From assembly GCA_008694505.1 (NCBI GenBank), contig VZDJ01007755.1, forward strand, positions 7,420,711 to 7,484,710: a stretch of 64,000 bases of DNA, in the 5' to 3' direction. The notes below the pieces were generated by a model, which was not told where the DNA came from, searched no databases, and worked only from the letters and a program-made list of their open reading frames with translations. Origin of the DNA: Cyanoderma ruficeps (lineage: Eukaryota > Chordata > Aves > Passeriformes > Timaliidae). Each line of letters begins with the position of its first letter. Positions within the stretch are counted from its first letter, which is position 1. Below are positions 22,122 through 35,062 of the stretch, piece by piece. The position numbers and the translations under genes are program-made.

Positions 22122-25100
22122 AATTTGCATTAAGACACAGATATTTGTATATCCATAAGCTTTATGAAAATGAGGAGACACGAGACAGAGACTAGTTGAA
22201 AACCTTCCATAATGCACCCAACTATACATTTTGAATATCTAGTAACAAAAATGATTAAGAGCTGGCTTCCTTGGTGAAACAATCCTATGGACTAAAGCAT
22301 TTTTGGCTACAGTGGGTTACTACCTCTTGTGCAGTCTGGTCATCTTCTGTCTCTCTGATCTCATGACCTGTGAAAGTATTTTACATGATTACTTTAGGTT
22401 AATTCCTCTTGTGAAGGATTTTTCACTTGCCTAAGTGCAAACCATTACTGCTTTCCTGCTCCTTTGGTGTAAATCCATCATCTGAAGTATAACTTATATG
22501 TACCATCTTCTGTAGTCACAGACAAAAGAAGAATTTAGTTTCCCTAGACCAGTTTTTTCAGACACTCCCACAGGGACACCTCTGCTGAGCAGTGCCAAAT
22601 GTGTTCTGTGTCTAATACTTAAAGTGGAGATTTCCAGTCCATTGTCCATGAGCACAGATAGACTGTTAGGATGAAAACGAAAAGTTTTCTCAATATTCCT
22701 CCTGTTTTAAATTACCAATCCTCCAGTTCTGCAAACAAAGAAAGATAGAAGTTGCAGAACTATTTATGGATCTAGAGCTCAATACCTAACATACACTAGA
22801 AAGAATGGGAACATATGGATAAATGAGTATCTGCAGAAAGAAATCTGTGAATGCACAAATTGTTGTAAATCTTTGAACTTTATGCATGCAGTGTCCTTCT
22901 CTCCACTAACTGAAATGGGAACCTGAGAAGAGCTAGCTTTTAGAATCAAACCAGGAATTCCTAAAGGTGAAATAGTTTTTCTACTTTATACTTAAATATA
23001 TTCCCATCACTAACAAAGAATCATTGTTTTGCTTCCAGAAATAACGATCAGCTTATTAGTGAAGCTGGGTATGCAAAAGATGCGCTTCCCTGAGACCAAG
23101 ACACAGTAACTGTGCATAATGGAGCTTAGGGAGCTGCCATATGGGGAGAAATCACTGTTAGCCTGGCACTGGGTGTGAAGTTCTGCTGTCATATGATAAC
23201 TGAGATGAATTACTTTTGGGAGAGAGAGCCTTGCAAGCAAAGGGTCAGAATTAATGATGCTAATAGAAGAACTCCTGGCAGGCGTTTAGTTCCTATTTAG
23301 AGAATTTGCTTTACTAAACCAGAGTTAAGCTAGTGCAAAATCTTACATAGCTGCTGACTTTTAATTAATTAAGGCATAGGTTTTTATGATTATTAATAAA
23401 GTCATGTATATACATGCTCTGTCTGTACTTAATGCTGAAATGGTTTTAAAGTGATAGGTTGTGACTATATAGCACACTTGCTGCCAGAATTGTCAGTTTC
23501 AAATTCAAACTGAAATTAGATACTTCACTTCTAGTATTTGTTATACTTTAATGACAATAAATTTCTAAAAAAATACAATGTTAAAAAATAGTGTTAATTA
23601 AGGCTTTATGCTCTTTACAGCCCTTGAATCATTTTCATAAATTTTTGTAACAGAAACAACCCATGAAAAGTGCATAAATGTTGAGGTTTATAACCCTTTT
23701 CCCGAGCAGAATTTCCTGGACAAATTGCATTTAATTACTTGAAATTACTGGTCTCTAATTTTTTTAAGCTACTCATTCACATGTGGGAGTTAAGGCTGTG
23801 ACCTTTCACATAATCTTCAGTGCTAAGCATTTACCAATGTGGGACATCCCAACAAAGTCCAGGAACTGTAATTAGATCCAAACTGTTGTAGAAAATAAAA
23901 ATAATCTAAAAATAAGCATCGCCTGCATTCGGACCCTTGACAAAACCCTGCTTCCAATGAAGCTTATGTATAATATAGATGAACGAAACAGAGATCACAA
24001 TGAGGTCAGGATTTCACCCTAGAATGATGCTTTGCCAAAGCAACACATTTTCCAGTAATATCTTCAGCCATAAAAACTTATTCATATTTTCAAACAAAGG
24101 GCCTAACAGACTTTTTTCTCTCTCTGACATGCTCTCTTTCTTTCTTTTTCACTGTCTCTCCATCTCTCTTTTTTCTTTTTGAATGGCTCCAAATATACAT
24201 GAGTGAACATTTCCTACTGATACCCCAGAAGAATGCTTTGGATAGCAAACCAGAGAACAGAAATAACTGCATTTACATTAAACTCGCTGAGAACATGTAC
24301 CTCTTGCAATATCAACCCCACCCCAATCCCACCCCAAACCCCAAAAAACCAACACTCCTGCCACATCCCCAAAACATTTGATTTTCTTGTTAGGAAAATA
24401 TGCAGTTTGAGTAAAAAAGTATTTTCTAAATAGAAATAATTTGGAGAAAGTGTATTGAAGTGGATTTGTTGTGAATCTGGAGTCCTGGATGACACTGAAT
24501 CCTTACAGATTCCCAGAGTTCAGAAGTTAAATGAATCTCTATTAACATCTACCTCCTGGGAAAAAATAATCAGATTGAAGCTACAGTTATTTGAAACTTT
24601 TTCAGCAAAACATAGGATCGGATTGAACTCATGTATTCACTCATGTTTTCATACTTGCCCAATACTTCAGTAAGATTCCCCACAGTTTACAAAATTTTTA
24701 GTTAACTTGGATAAAGTTTTGAGCAAACCTGGGGTTAATTATGACTTCATGTAGAAACCATGATAAACACTGTGGTTTTGTAGAATTTTGATTCAAAACC
24801 AGGCAAGAGTTGTGGGTTTTGGCTAAGCATCACTGGGTTTCAGTTGTGTGCTAACCCAAAACTGGAAACAAAAATTGCCTCTGGTAATATTTTAAAAAAA
24901 TCTAGGGCATTGAAACTGCTCACAGCTGAGTTTAATATACTGCTATTTGCAGCTTGGCAGGCAGTCTCATGACTTTCTATGAACACCTGGTGACAACTCT
25001 TCATGACAACAAATGAAGAGCAATGGTGTTACAGGGTGAGGTTTTCCCCTCCTGTCTTGAATGTTGTGGGATTTTCTTGTTAATATCCAGACCTGTGACA

Positions 25101-25235
25101 CCCCAGCACAACATGTGTGTTTGTCTCTTTGTGCTCGACATACTTACCTTCAGAAAAAAGGTTTCTCAAGTTAAAGAGAAAAAACTTCTTTCCCTGCTCT
25201 ATGACATCTGCTAATTCTGCACTCAAGGGAGACAA
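22122..25235. other. unique non-coding sequence
   Basis: No gene was recognised. It includes a pyrimidine-rich stretch at 24115-24180 and a C/A-rich stretch at 24313-24360. Confidence 0.45.
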
Positions 25236-25367
25236 GGGAAAGGGAAAGGGAAAGGGAAAGGGAAAGGGAAAGGGAAAGGGAAAGGGAAAGGGAAAGGGAA
25301 AGGGAAAGGAAAGGAAAGGAAAGGAAAGGAAAGGAAAGGAAAGGAAAGGAAAGGAAAGGAAAGGAAA
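25236..25367. repeat. compound minisatellite: (GGGAAA)12 then (GGAAA)12
   Basis: Positions 25236-25307 are exactly twelve GGGAAA units and 25308-25367 exactly twelve GGAAA units, with no interruption. One strand is all purine. The G3A3 spacing fits the G-quadruplex pattern, and the long mirror-symmetric purine tract fits triplex (H-DNA) formation. The open frames across it (Gly-Lys repeats on plus, Pro/Phe repeats on minus) come from the composition and are not genes. Confidence 0.97.
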
Positions 25368-28300
25368 GATGTCAACATTACCAGAACAGTTCCTAATATC
25401 TGGTTTCACCACAGCCATATCTAGAAGAATTTGCTCCAATATAGCTCCCAGCTGGAGCTGTAACCAAGTCCATCTTTTATAAACAGACTGACTGACAAAC
25501 TAGCAAATAGCAAATGTTGGTGAGAGTGAGACTGGTGGAAGCCAAAGAAATTGTCCAGCACAAATAGAAAAGTGAGGTATTCCTTGTATATAGCAATTGT
25601 TCAGAGGAATCTAGGAATACAGCAGTCACAGAGAAACCATCTCTTGAGCATATATTCAACTGAAATAAAATCCCATTTGGAATAATACGCCTGAGTTACA
25701 TAAAATCTGTATCTATTTATCTATTTAGTACTTCCATGTTCATATGATAGATGCTCTCACTTCAATGAAAAGCCTGTGCCATGCTTGTCTCACTTAATAT
25801 CCTTCATAATATTAGAATTTATTTAAATTTTACTTGGTGTTTCATATCTACAGTAGCAACATCTGCTTTAAATGCTCATTTTTTAAAAAATATTCAGTGT
25901 TATTGCTGGTATGTTCTCACTTTCTTCTTGCATAATGTTAAGACCTGATTTGCTTTGTTTTGCTCTTCACATTCATGTAGTAAAAAAGCATCAGTAGAGT
26001 TTTCTAGCAGCAAAATAAAGATGATAGGCTTTTTCAGGGTATTTTTTTCATCTCTGTGGCTATGGCTTCATAGCATGTTCTCACCTGGGACAGCTATGAG
26101 GCATCTTTTTATGTTCAAGTGACTCAATATAATGCCAGACAAGATCTTAAAATACTTGCACTTACATTAGTGTCATGCTCTGACAGGGTTAGCAAGCTCT
26201 GAATTTTTGACTGAAATTATTGTTAGAGACCAGTTCAACTGGGTATCTCTGTACAGCTTTATATGACATTGCAACTTCCTTCCAGCTTACAAAGATTGTC
26301 TCCTGTCATAACTGGTTTCACATCCTTGACATTACTGTAACTCAGTATATTCCAAAGACTATAACAAAAATTGAGACCTGTTGACTGAATCAGTATTTTT
26401 ATCAATTTAAGAATTGCATTTGTCAGTACTGGTTTTGACTAACACGAAAATGAGCCATTCAGGGTCTAATAATTGTAGGAATGTAAGTATTGATCTCGAT
26501 TCGACAAAAGCAATTAGTGGGTGACTTTTAGCCAAAATGTGGTCTCTCAATCTTGAATTAGAAAAAGAAATACATTATATTGGCGAGCTATGGTATCAAA
26601 GGAAGGAGATGCATTTAAGAATGTTTCCAAAAACATTTATTGCAGGAAGCACTGGTATAATCCTCTTCCACCCTCTCATCTCACCACAAAGTCCCTTTTT
26701 GTTCCACTTAGAACTTCTTGCGCAATGTTCCATCATTGCACAATATCAGAGTATTAGAAATGTGCTTCTGGCTGCCTGCATTAGGACCATATACTATTTC
26801 CCCTCCTTGACACTTCCAAGATTAAACGGCGACAAGCATTGACTGTTTGCTGTGATTGCACATTGCTAATGGGTGTTTATGAAAAGTATACAAGAAGAGG
26901 AGAAGATAAACAAAGGGGAAACAAAATAAACAAAGTGACAAAAACAATAGAAAATACTTCATCCAGCTGAACTAGAGGCAAAGGATGTAAATATTCCAGC
27001 GGAGGAACTCTGCAGGTGCTTGTATCTGTAGGAAGGAGAAAATAATTTATTTATAAAAGGATGCGTAAAATGTAAGATGCTGGAATTGTCTGCTTTTTTT
27101 ATTTTCCCACTGAAAATCAAATCAACCTAACGTGTTACTTGCCAAGTTTTTTATTTGCATGTGGATCTTAACCTTTTCCTGTGTGTGTGCTCCTTGATCA
27201 AGTTTTGTAAATAACAAAAAAAAAAAAAANAAAAAAAAAAAGTGCCCCCCAAACCAAGAAACAACAAAAACCTAACCAGGAATGAAAATGTAATTTCTTC
27301 TGTACCCTCTATTTTTACTAGACAAACAGGCTTGTCTCAATTTAAAGATATTCCATATAATTATCTAATAATGTTTATTAGATAACAAAGGGAAGTTGGA
27401 TTCAGATGTTATTCTACTCTCAAAGAGCGTTATCAGAAAAGAAAAACAAAACTCAAAGGCATAGTGACCACCCACAACTGCAGCCTCTGTTTCCAGAGAC
27501 CACACTCTCCTCCCTCCCACAAAGAGGGGAGGCAAGGGAGCAAAAGAAGACACATGTTAGCTTTGTTCTGGTTAGCTCATAGAGGTGGATGGACAACTCA
27601 ACTTCAGATCCTGAGCATTCAACCTCGGCTTTGCACTGATCATGGTTTTAAAGAGTAATCACCACTCTTGGGTTTTTGAGTCTCTGGCATAGTATAGCTT
27701 AAGAGTTTTAAATCTCTGTCACTTTAGCCTAGAAATCGCTATAGGTTCAGCCTATGTTTGCTATAGCTGACCTCTGCCAGCAGCAGTTGAAGGGAATTCA
27801 AAGAGGGCACCAGGCCTCACTGTTTTCCCTGGCTCATTCCTCTGGTACTCACCCAGCACCCATAGTCATAACTTTATGGATGTTAGAGGATGCACCTTTG
27901 TCTGGCCCCTCACTGTCTCTTTATGCTACTCTGTACCTTGTTGAACCTGCTGAAAATTGTGTCTCTGTCTTACACTCTATCAGGAATGAGAAAATTAGGT
28001 TTTATTTCAGAGTGTCACACTTGTCTGCTGAGAAAAACAAGCACAACTCTTGCCTAAAAGTTGTCAAGCTGGCATCCAAAAATAAAGGGCCCCAAATTGT
28101 TTCTAGTCACTTAAACAGTGAAATAACATGAAATATACAGTGGAAATAAAGTGCCCAAAATCTGGGGTCAGTCCTTTTCAATTAATTTGTTCACAGCTCA
28201 GCACAATGCTCAGGCTCACAAATCTCAGTCTTTTCTTCCTTCAATATAAACACCAAGACAGTTTTCTGGTCCCATATCTCAAGCCAGACAAATAAATTCT

Positions 28301-30419
28301 CCTGAGGACTGAATGATCAACAAAAGCCATCTTGGCTTTCCATCTGTTTTTCCTTTGGTTTGCCTTTTTACATACATACAGCAGTAATGTGTCATTTGTA
28401 ATCACACATTAATCCAAAAGATGCAATGAAATGAAGGAATTAATTCTCTTCACCTATATTTTTGGTATAGGATAAACAGGCAAAATACACTAAAACCAGC
28501 TTTCTGCAAAGCTGTATCTTCTGACCTCTCTTCTTTCTAGAGACTGTGATGTGCTTGAGCCCTTTCCTCTCATCAAATACAGGTATACCCCATGGCATTT
28601 TCTGCTCCAGATCCTGCCTTTTCCAGCCCCTTGCAGACAACCTTTGCAACTCAAGCTCCAACAAAACCAACTGTGATTCCAACCAGCCAAACTCTCTCAA
28701 TTCCTACATTCCAGTTTAGCCTTTGCTGGCTGCCACATTAGCCTTGAACTCTCTCTGCAACCATCGTCAGCTTTGTTCAAAATACTAAAGAGAAAAATCT
28801 CTTTATCCTTCACCCCACCCCACCCCAGCTCCTCATAGCTTGGTTCCTGGCTTGCTTTGGCTCTACTGGAAGGAAAATGCAGTAATATTTTCCTCCTGCC
28901 AAAGCTCAGTGTTTACCATTTTACTGGGAATGAAAAATGAGCTTGCAGGCAGCCAGCCACTGCCTCACACGCCCAGCATGGTCCAGCCCAAGACACTGCC
29001 TTCAACCATCCTCAATTCCCACCACCACTGTGATTGCTAGAATAAATATTACGTTACCTATAAGGGTCTTAGTTAGGAGGGAACTGCTTGCTGCATTGGA
29101 GGAGAGGAGAAAAGATGGGCAAACAGAATGGAGAGAGAAGAAAGATGAAAGACAGATGAAATTTTTTGGTGAGGACTTGTCCCTCTGTTGAAAATACATT
29201 TGCAGCTCAAGGAGCTTCTGATTTGTTTCACCAGTCAGAAACCAGCTGTCTTGAAATATGCTTAGAAGGTAATTATCAACTAAAAAAAGATGGTACAACA
29301 AAAGAAGAACAAATCTTTAAGGGACAAATACAACCAAAAAGTTGAAAATCCTTAAACAGAAATACTCAAGTATCTGACTAGTTTAGACTTAAATTTAAAG
29401 AAGATGGAAATCACTGTGACTCAGGAATGAATGGGAGAATATAAATAGTCTTGGTGGGAGATTTTTCATATGTTCTATTATGAGCTATTTATGTTTTATT
29501 TGATACATGAATGAGATGTCTTATTTTATCATAATACCACCCTTGAATACATTTATCCTCAAGGCTTGTGTAGTAGGAGGGAGAGGGTGATCAGCACTCT
29601 GCAGCTTGGAGTCTCCTGCCATGATGGCTTGTGCCCCTTCACATCCAGCAAAACAGGTGGCAAGGAGAATTGGCAAGAGATCTGAGGTGCTTCATGGCCA
29701 GCAGAAAGTGAACACCATGGGTTGAAGTCCAGCCACTGTTTCAGTCATCCTGTGACATCAGATATAACACTCACCCCCTCATTAAAATGACCATGCATTT
29801 GGAATTAATTTCCCTCATGGTGGCACTGCTCAAACAGGGCAAAAGCCTGACAGAACTAACTGATGGGGCTCAGCAGCAGCCAGGAGCAAATTATGAGAGA
29901 AAGAGAGTCAAAAGAGGGGAAGCACATGCAATAGCAGTCCCAATATCCTCTCACATATGCTGGCATGGTCTGTTTCAGAGACATTTGAGCTGCAGAATGC
30001 AGCTGAACCTCAATCTGCAAATAGCCCTTGTGTGTGCAAGGATAACAGTGGGTTTTCTGTGGGTTTATCAAACATAATGGACACTGCTGTGAAGAGTTTT
30101 CCTCATCTACAGCCAGACAATGTTCATCGTAGCGGTCTTTATCTTCTGCTAAAGCTTTGAGTTTTAGCTGCTGCTACAAGACGGTTGGCAGGAGTTGGGC
30201 CATTTGGCTTTCTGTAAAAAATCCGATACCCTTTTCAGGGGAATTTTCCACACATGGAAATGGTTGTTCTCAATAAGAACAAACCAGACACACAGGAAGC
30301 TGTGTGAGTGCAAAGAGCTCATGTAGTGCTACATGCCCAGAAAAGCTCCCCCAGCATCTGGTGGTCTATAGCTCAGGCAGTCCTGGAGATGGGGGTCTTC
30401 GTGTTTACTAGTCTCCAGA
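25368..30419. other. unique non-coding sequence
   Basis: About 5 kb without a recognised gene or element. It includes an A-run at 27216-27241 with one N at 27230, and a CCCCA triple repeat near 28810. A 125-codon plus frame near 27754 has no family features. Confidence 0.45.
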
Positions 30420-30761
30420 AGTTTTTCCTTTCATGAATGTCCCTAATCCTTTTCTGAACTAATGTGAGCTTTTACAGTCCACACCACAGGAAGGAGTTTC
30501 ATAGTTCAAATGCTCATTTAATGAAAAATATTCATCTTGACTCCTTGAGTCTGGCTCCTACCAGCTTTCTAAAACAACCACCAGTCCAAATACAGAAAGA
30601 GACTGTGAGTCATTATGCTCAGCTTTTCCAGCAGTTTTCATGGGTTTTGGTCACCTTTTCCCCAGGCTGAAGAGAAGGATCACACCATATCCTGAAAATT
30701 TTGATAATTTTTTCCCACCTCCATGCTTCTCCTCTAATCTTGCTATTTTCCTTCCTGAAAG
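30420..30761 (+). mobile_element. ancient amniote interspersed repeat (family not named)
   Basis: CCCTAATCCTTTTCTGAAC, AGCTTTTACAGTCCACACCAC, GGAGTTTCATAGTTCAAATG and ATGAAAAATATTCATCTTGA occur in the order I recall from a widespread old reptile/bird repeat (TAATCCTTTTTTGAACC, GGCCTCCACAACATCC, GAGTTCCACAGTTTAA, GAAGAAATACTTCC). Further on, CCAGGCTGAAGAGAAGGATCA continues the same pattern. I cannot name the family with certainty. The age makes the boundaries vague. Confidence 0.4.
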
Positions 30762-31994
30762 ACCGAGCGAGCAGAGAGGACCACACAGTGACCAAAACTT
30801 GAGTGCACTAAGTAGTTATACAGTAACATACAATTGTTTTTTAATTGCAACCTATTCCTCCCATTCCCACTATTCTTTCTGGTTTGTTTTGCTTTGACTT
30901 GCTAGTGTTTTGATCAGATTTATCTATTTATAACCCCAAATCTTATTTATGCATTAAAACTGTCAGGTCAGACTCTTTTGCCAGATGAGTAATGCTGGAG
31001 TTCTTCCTCCCCTGTGTGTACCACTTGAAACTCTGTTTATTCAAATAGCACAGGCCTCCATTTCTCAGGTGAATAACTAATTTCTTTTTAGACAAGTCTT
31101 TTATAAAGGAAATTACGTGGAGTAATAAGAAACACAATCAATCCTATGTAAATGAGTGCAAAGGGGAACATTTAGCACTGTCGTTGCTCCTCTCTGTGCC
31201 TCTCTAGGAATATTAGCCTTCAGGATCAAATTCTGATGCATAAAGACTACAAAATTGTTGCCCAAGGCAGCAGATGCCTTTCATCCAGCCCCTAAAAGGT
31301 AACTCTTAATATATATATATATATATCTCACACATTATAAATAGAACAGAATAAGGTGAGATGTTATTCTGTTAACTAAAGTCAATGTAAGTATAAGACG
31401 GGAGTTTTTTGAGACACCACAGAAAATGTCTACAAAGTTCCTCTATGGTCAAGAATGTTTTCAGCAGTACAGCATAGCAAATCCTAACTGTGCATGAAAC
31501 CCTAAATCAGGGCAACAGCCGCCCAGTTTAAAGTTGCATATCAATATTACAGGACTAAGTATAAGCATGAAATTCAGAGTATCTGTTAAAAAGAAGTAAA
31601 AATGAAAGAGGCAGCCAGATGAGTTTCATCTATTTAGTGATTTCCTATCCTGCATCAATATTGTCTTTAATAGTAATTGATAGATTTGTCTTTCAGTATT
31701 TTGCTATCTCAGGTTGCAGAAATGTTTCCCATTGTTTAAATTTTATGACACAGTGCTTCTCTTTTTCCAATCCAAAGAAGATCATGCCATGGAGTGTCCT
31801 CTAACTTTTTTTATTGAGTCCTTATACTCTCACACTATCCTTACCACCCAGATATCAGGTGGTCTGAGCTGCAAGAATGAATCAAGACACTGTTGTATCA
31901 AAGTTGTATTCTGTGGCAGCTGGACTGAGATAAAATGTTCTGATACACAAAATCATGAAATATACCACTGAATTACCAAAGAAACAAAAGCAAC
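30762..31994. other. unique non-coding sequence with an (AT)9 run
   Basis: No gene was recognised. An (AT)9 dinucleotide run lies at 31309-31326. Confidence 0.5.
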
Positions 31995-32083
31995 ATGGTA
32001 CATGGGGAAGATGTCCCTGCCTATGAGTAGAAATGAAGTGATCTTTTAGGTCTCTTCCTACCAAAACCCTTTATGATTTTATG
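31995..32083 (+). mobile_element. CR1 LINE, very short 3' tail
   Basis: Only the last 90 bp or so remain: GGGGAAGATGTCCCTGCCTATG, then GAAGTGATCTTTTAGGTCTC, TTCCTACCAAAACCCTTTATG and ATTTTATG. This is the standard CR1 terminus with several substitutions. Confidence 0.75.
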
Positions 32084-33080
32084 CTTACGTGCTTACTTTG
32101 TAGCAGAACTTGAGCAAAAGCTCATTATTTTAGGAGCAGAATTTCAAAACATGTATTTAAAAATTAAGCCAAGGACAGCAAGGAGAAACAAGTCTACATT
32201 ATGCCTCCCACATTATTAAAATAATATGACTACTTTAATAGCAGTTCTCTTCATTTTTTCTTTTCTCTATTTAATTTTTAAAATATTCTCTAATACATTC
32301 GCATGGCTGAGCAAAAAAATGCACCAAATTGAATATAGCGACCAACAAAACTTCCAAGAGTGAGCTGTGATAATTTCTGTCCAAAAACTTATTTTTCATC
32401 TTCACACCATCTAAAGAGCATAAGAAACACCTGAGAGACCTTTATATGAAGAAGGTCTTAGAGAGTTTATGGAGGACAGGGACAGGGGCCAAATGAAAAT
32501 CTGTACATCTGCCATCCATCAGAAACACGTGTTTCAGGTGGTTGTAATAGATGGCTATGTCTGCATCTAGAGAAATAATCTCGCCTCATAAACCCCCAAA
32601 CTGAAAAGCCACCTAAGATATAGAATAATTTGATACTGGTATATGCATTTTTTACTGTCTAGAACGCATTGTAAATCATCATGCTGTGTGCACTGAGAAA
32701 TGAATGGTGTTCAAGGTGAGAACTTGTGGACATTAATTTGATACTGTATCTAAAATATTGCACCCTGATCGCCATTAAGTGATCTATAAAAGTATTGAGT
32801 AATTCAGCCAAATAACCTTGGTTAACTATCAAAAATTATTGTTCGTTCACTCATCTTATGGTCGAAGAATAAAGCTGAGTATCTTGCTAAAGATCTTTAA
32901 TTTGCAAGAACTGTGCAGCCCCTGTGCAAAGGGCCATTCCACGGAATTCAGCAAATTATTTCTGTGCTTATGAAAAACTGCAAGACTGCTTTTACCAGCG
33001 TGTGGAAGGACTTTTATTTCATCTCAACTTAAAGGCAATGAAAAGACATGGAGACAGACAGCCATCAGCTCCTCAGTCTA
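32084..33080. other. unique non-coding sequence
   Basis: No gene or repeat was recognised. Confidence 0.45.
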
Positions 33081-33701
33081 CTATAGCTGTGTCCCGGAGC
33101 TGCTTCACCGGCTAGCTAGCTCTCTGACAGCTATATATGGAAGGTTTGGTGGGTCTGAATCTCAGGCTGAAGCGTAGTTGATGGTGTGGAAGAATGAGTC
33201 CACCCTTGTTTGGGTTTCACCTGGCTTTATTCCACCCAGCTACCTCCCACATGCAAAAGCGAGGAGCGGACGCCCGGTTCTCACCTTAAGTACAGGGGGC
33301 ATACACTGAGCAGGGAGAACTTAGAATCAATCCAAGGGGAGGGAGGGTGTGACCCAGAATGGGGAAACTTAACAGAACAATGAAACAAGGTGGTACCAGG
33401 GAACCTTGCCGAATCCTAGGGCTTTTTCCCCAGAATCTTCCAGGTCTTACAAGGTGATTGACAAGGTCTATCACAAGGGAATGACCATCGGGGGGTTTGG
33501 GGATGGGCATGTAGGAACAAACCATTAAAAATATGTACTAAAACATACAGAACTTTAGACAATCCAAAATGTGCACCGCAATAGTCTACAAAAGGTCTAT
33601 TAGTCCATTTACCAGCCATAAACCCCATCAGCTTGGCTGGATTTGTGGGACAGGACACAGCGCTGCTGACTTTCCATTTTGGCTTCTTCCACCCCTAACA
33701 T
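33081..33701 (-). repeat. solo LTR, minus strand (family shared with 60801-61261)
   Basis: On the minus strand it opens with TGTTAGGGGTGGAAGAAGCC at 33701. It carries a TATA-like GTACTTAA (33286-33293) and a polyadenylation signal AATAAA (33226-33231), then a short U5. It shares with the LTR at 60801-61261 an ordered set of blocks: a CCCAGAATCTTC segment, a GGGGGGTTTGGGG-like G-run, GTACTTAA to AATAAA, CTGAGATYCAG, a GCCGGT(G/A)AA segment and CTATAG at the far end. No internal retroviral sequence flanks it, so it is probably a solo LTR. The left boundary (33081-33089) is uncertain, and I found no clear target duplication. Confidence 0.75.
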
Positions 33702-33911
33702 TCTTCTCTGTTAGCAAACAAAATGGAGAACCAGTTTCCAGGCTGACAATCCCAGCTTCTAGGAGGCTTTGGGGTATCCATCTCCACTCTCTGTTTCCGT
33801 GGGAAGGAGTAACAACTGGATGTGTATTAGCAAATTGTGTTGGAATGGCAGTGCTTAGTTACTACAGGTAAGCAACTCCTGGTGTGCATCAAGAATTTTA
33901 AAGGCCATGTT

Positions 33912-34205
33912 TAAATCACAGACCCATGGAAATGCTTGGGTTGGAATGGACCTCCAAGATATCTCGTTCCAACCACCCTGCTGTAGGCAGAGACACCTTC
34001 CACTGGTGCAGGTTGCTCAAAGCCCCATCCAGCCTGGCATGGAACCCTTCCAGGGATGGGGCACCCACAGATTCTCTGGCCAACCTATTCCACTGCCTTA
34101 CCACCTCCACAGTAAAGAATTGCTTCCTAATATCTAAGCTAAGCGTATTTTCTTTCAGTTTGAATCCTTTCCCCCTTGCCTTATCGTATAAATAATCAGT
34201 CTCCC
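33912..34205 (-). mobile_element. CR1 LINE, 3' end, minus strand
   Basis: The plus strand starts with the reversed CR1 terminus (CACAGACCCATGG, GGGTTGGAATGGACCTCC) and runs back through CCAGCCTGGCATGGAACCC, TTCCACTGCCTTACC and TAAAGAATTGCTTCCTAATA. Translated on minus it gives the C-terminal piece DIRKQFFTVEVVRQWNRLA. It lies about 200 bp from the LTR at 33081-33701, in the same orientation, with no sign that the two are linked. Confidence 0.9.
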
Positions 34206-34862
34206 AATGGGGAAAGATTTGGTGGTGGGGGAGAGGGGGAGAAATTAAAGGAATAATGGAGAACAGATAATAAGCAACACACATCATGACAGTGGGGGGG
34301 GATGAAGGGGATAATTTATTTATTTATGTTTATTTAAGAATACTGAGGTGAAGAGAGTATTAGAAGAACAGTAACATTTCCAAGGTCTGGATCAGGACTT
34401 GTAGGACTATGAAATGAAATGTTTAAAAGGACTTTTACAGTTGCATTACACAGTTGATTGAGCACAGCACTTAAAGTTAGCGAGAGGACAAGATGATTTA
34501 TGTATTACAGATCAAGCAGAGACAGTGAAACAAATACCAAGTTTTGGCAAATGTTTTTGATATTCAGAAAGGACAAAAATAGTGGTGTTAGAGGACAAAC
34601 AGTTCATGTTGCTCTGAGTTCTAGCAAATAGTCACTGGACTATGAGCCGAGCTCACTGTGGTTAGTAGCAATAAAGAATATGTTAAAGAACTTATACAGC
34701 ATATCTAATATTAATAAGCAATATTTGACATGACCTCAAGAAAGTTCATCCATTTCAGAAAAATATGACCAGCAACCTTAACAAAAGATGCCTAACAATC
34801 ATCCTAACAGGCAATGCAGCAAGTTCAAGCCAAGGCACAGAAGAATTAACTCTCTTTCTTGG
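34206..34862. other. unique non-coding sequence
   Basis: Purine-rich at 34215-34245, otherwise unremarkable. No gene was recognised. Confidence 0.45.
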
Positions 34863-35062
34863 AGTCAGATGTTAACCTGAGGTTGGAGGGCACCTCTGAC
34901 GGTAATCCCGCCCCTCGTCAAAGCAGGGTCAACACTGAGGGTAGAAAAGTTCCTTAGGGTTGTGTCCAGTCATGTTTTGAGTATTTCCATGGACTGAGAT
35001 CTCCCAGTTTATATGTATACCTGTTCCAGTGGTTGACATCCTTCTCTACGAAACACCTGTAA
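34863..35062 (-). mobile_element. CR1 LINE, 3' end of a second subfamily, minus strand
   Basis: On the plus strand, CAAAGCAGGGTCAACACTGAGG, TAGGGTTGTGTCCAGTCATG, TTTTGAGTATTTCCATGGA and CTGTTCCAGTGGTTGACA follow the reverse complement of the chicken-type CR1 3' block in order. It differs from the copy at 33912-34205, which is of the CCAGCCTGGC type, so two CR1 subfamilies inserted close together. Confidence 0.75.

Noticed and set aside
25117..25482. Gly-Lys-repeat protein frame and its Pro/Phe counterpart on the other strand
   Set aside because: The repeat content is dictated by GGGAAA and GGAAA units. Openness on both strands is the usual simple-repeat artefact.
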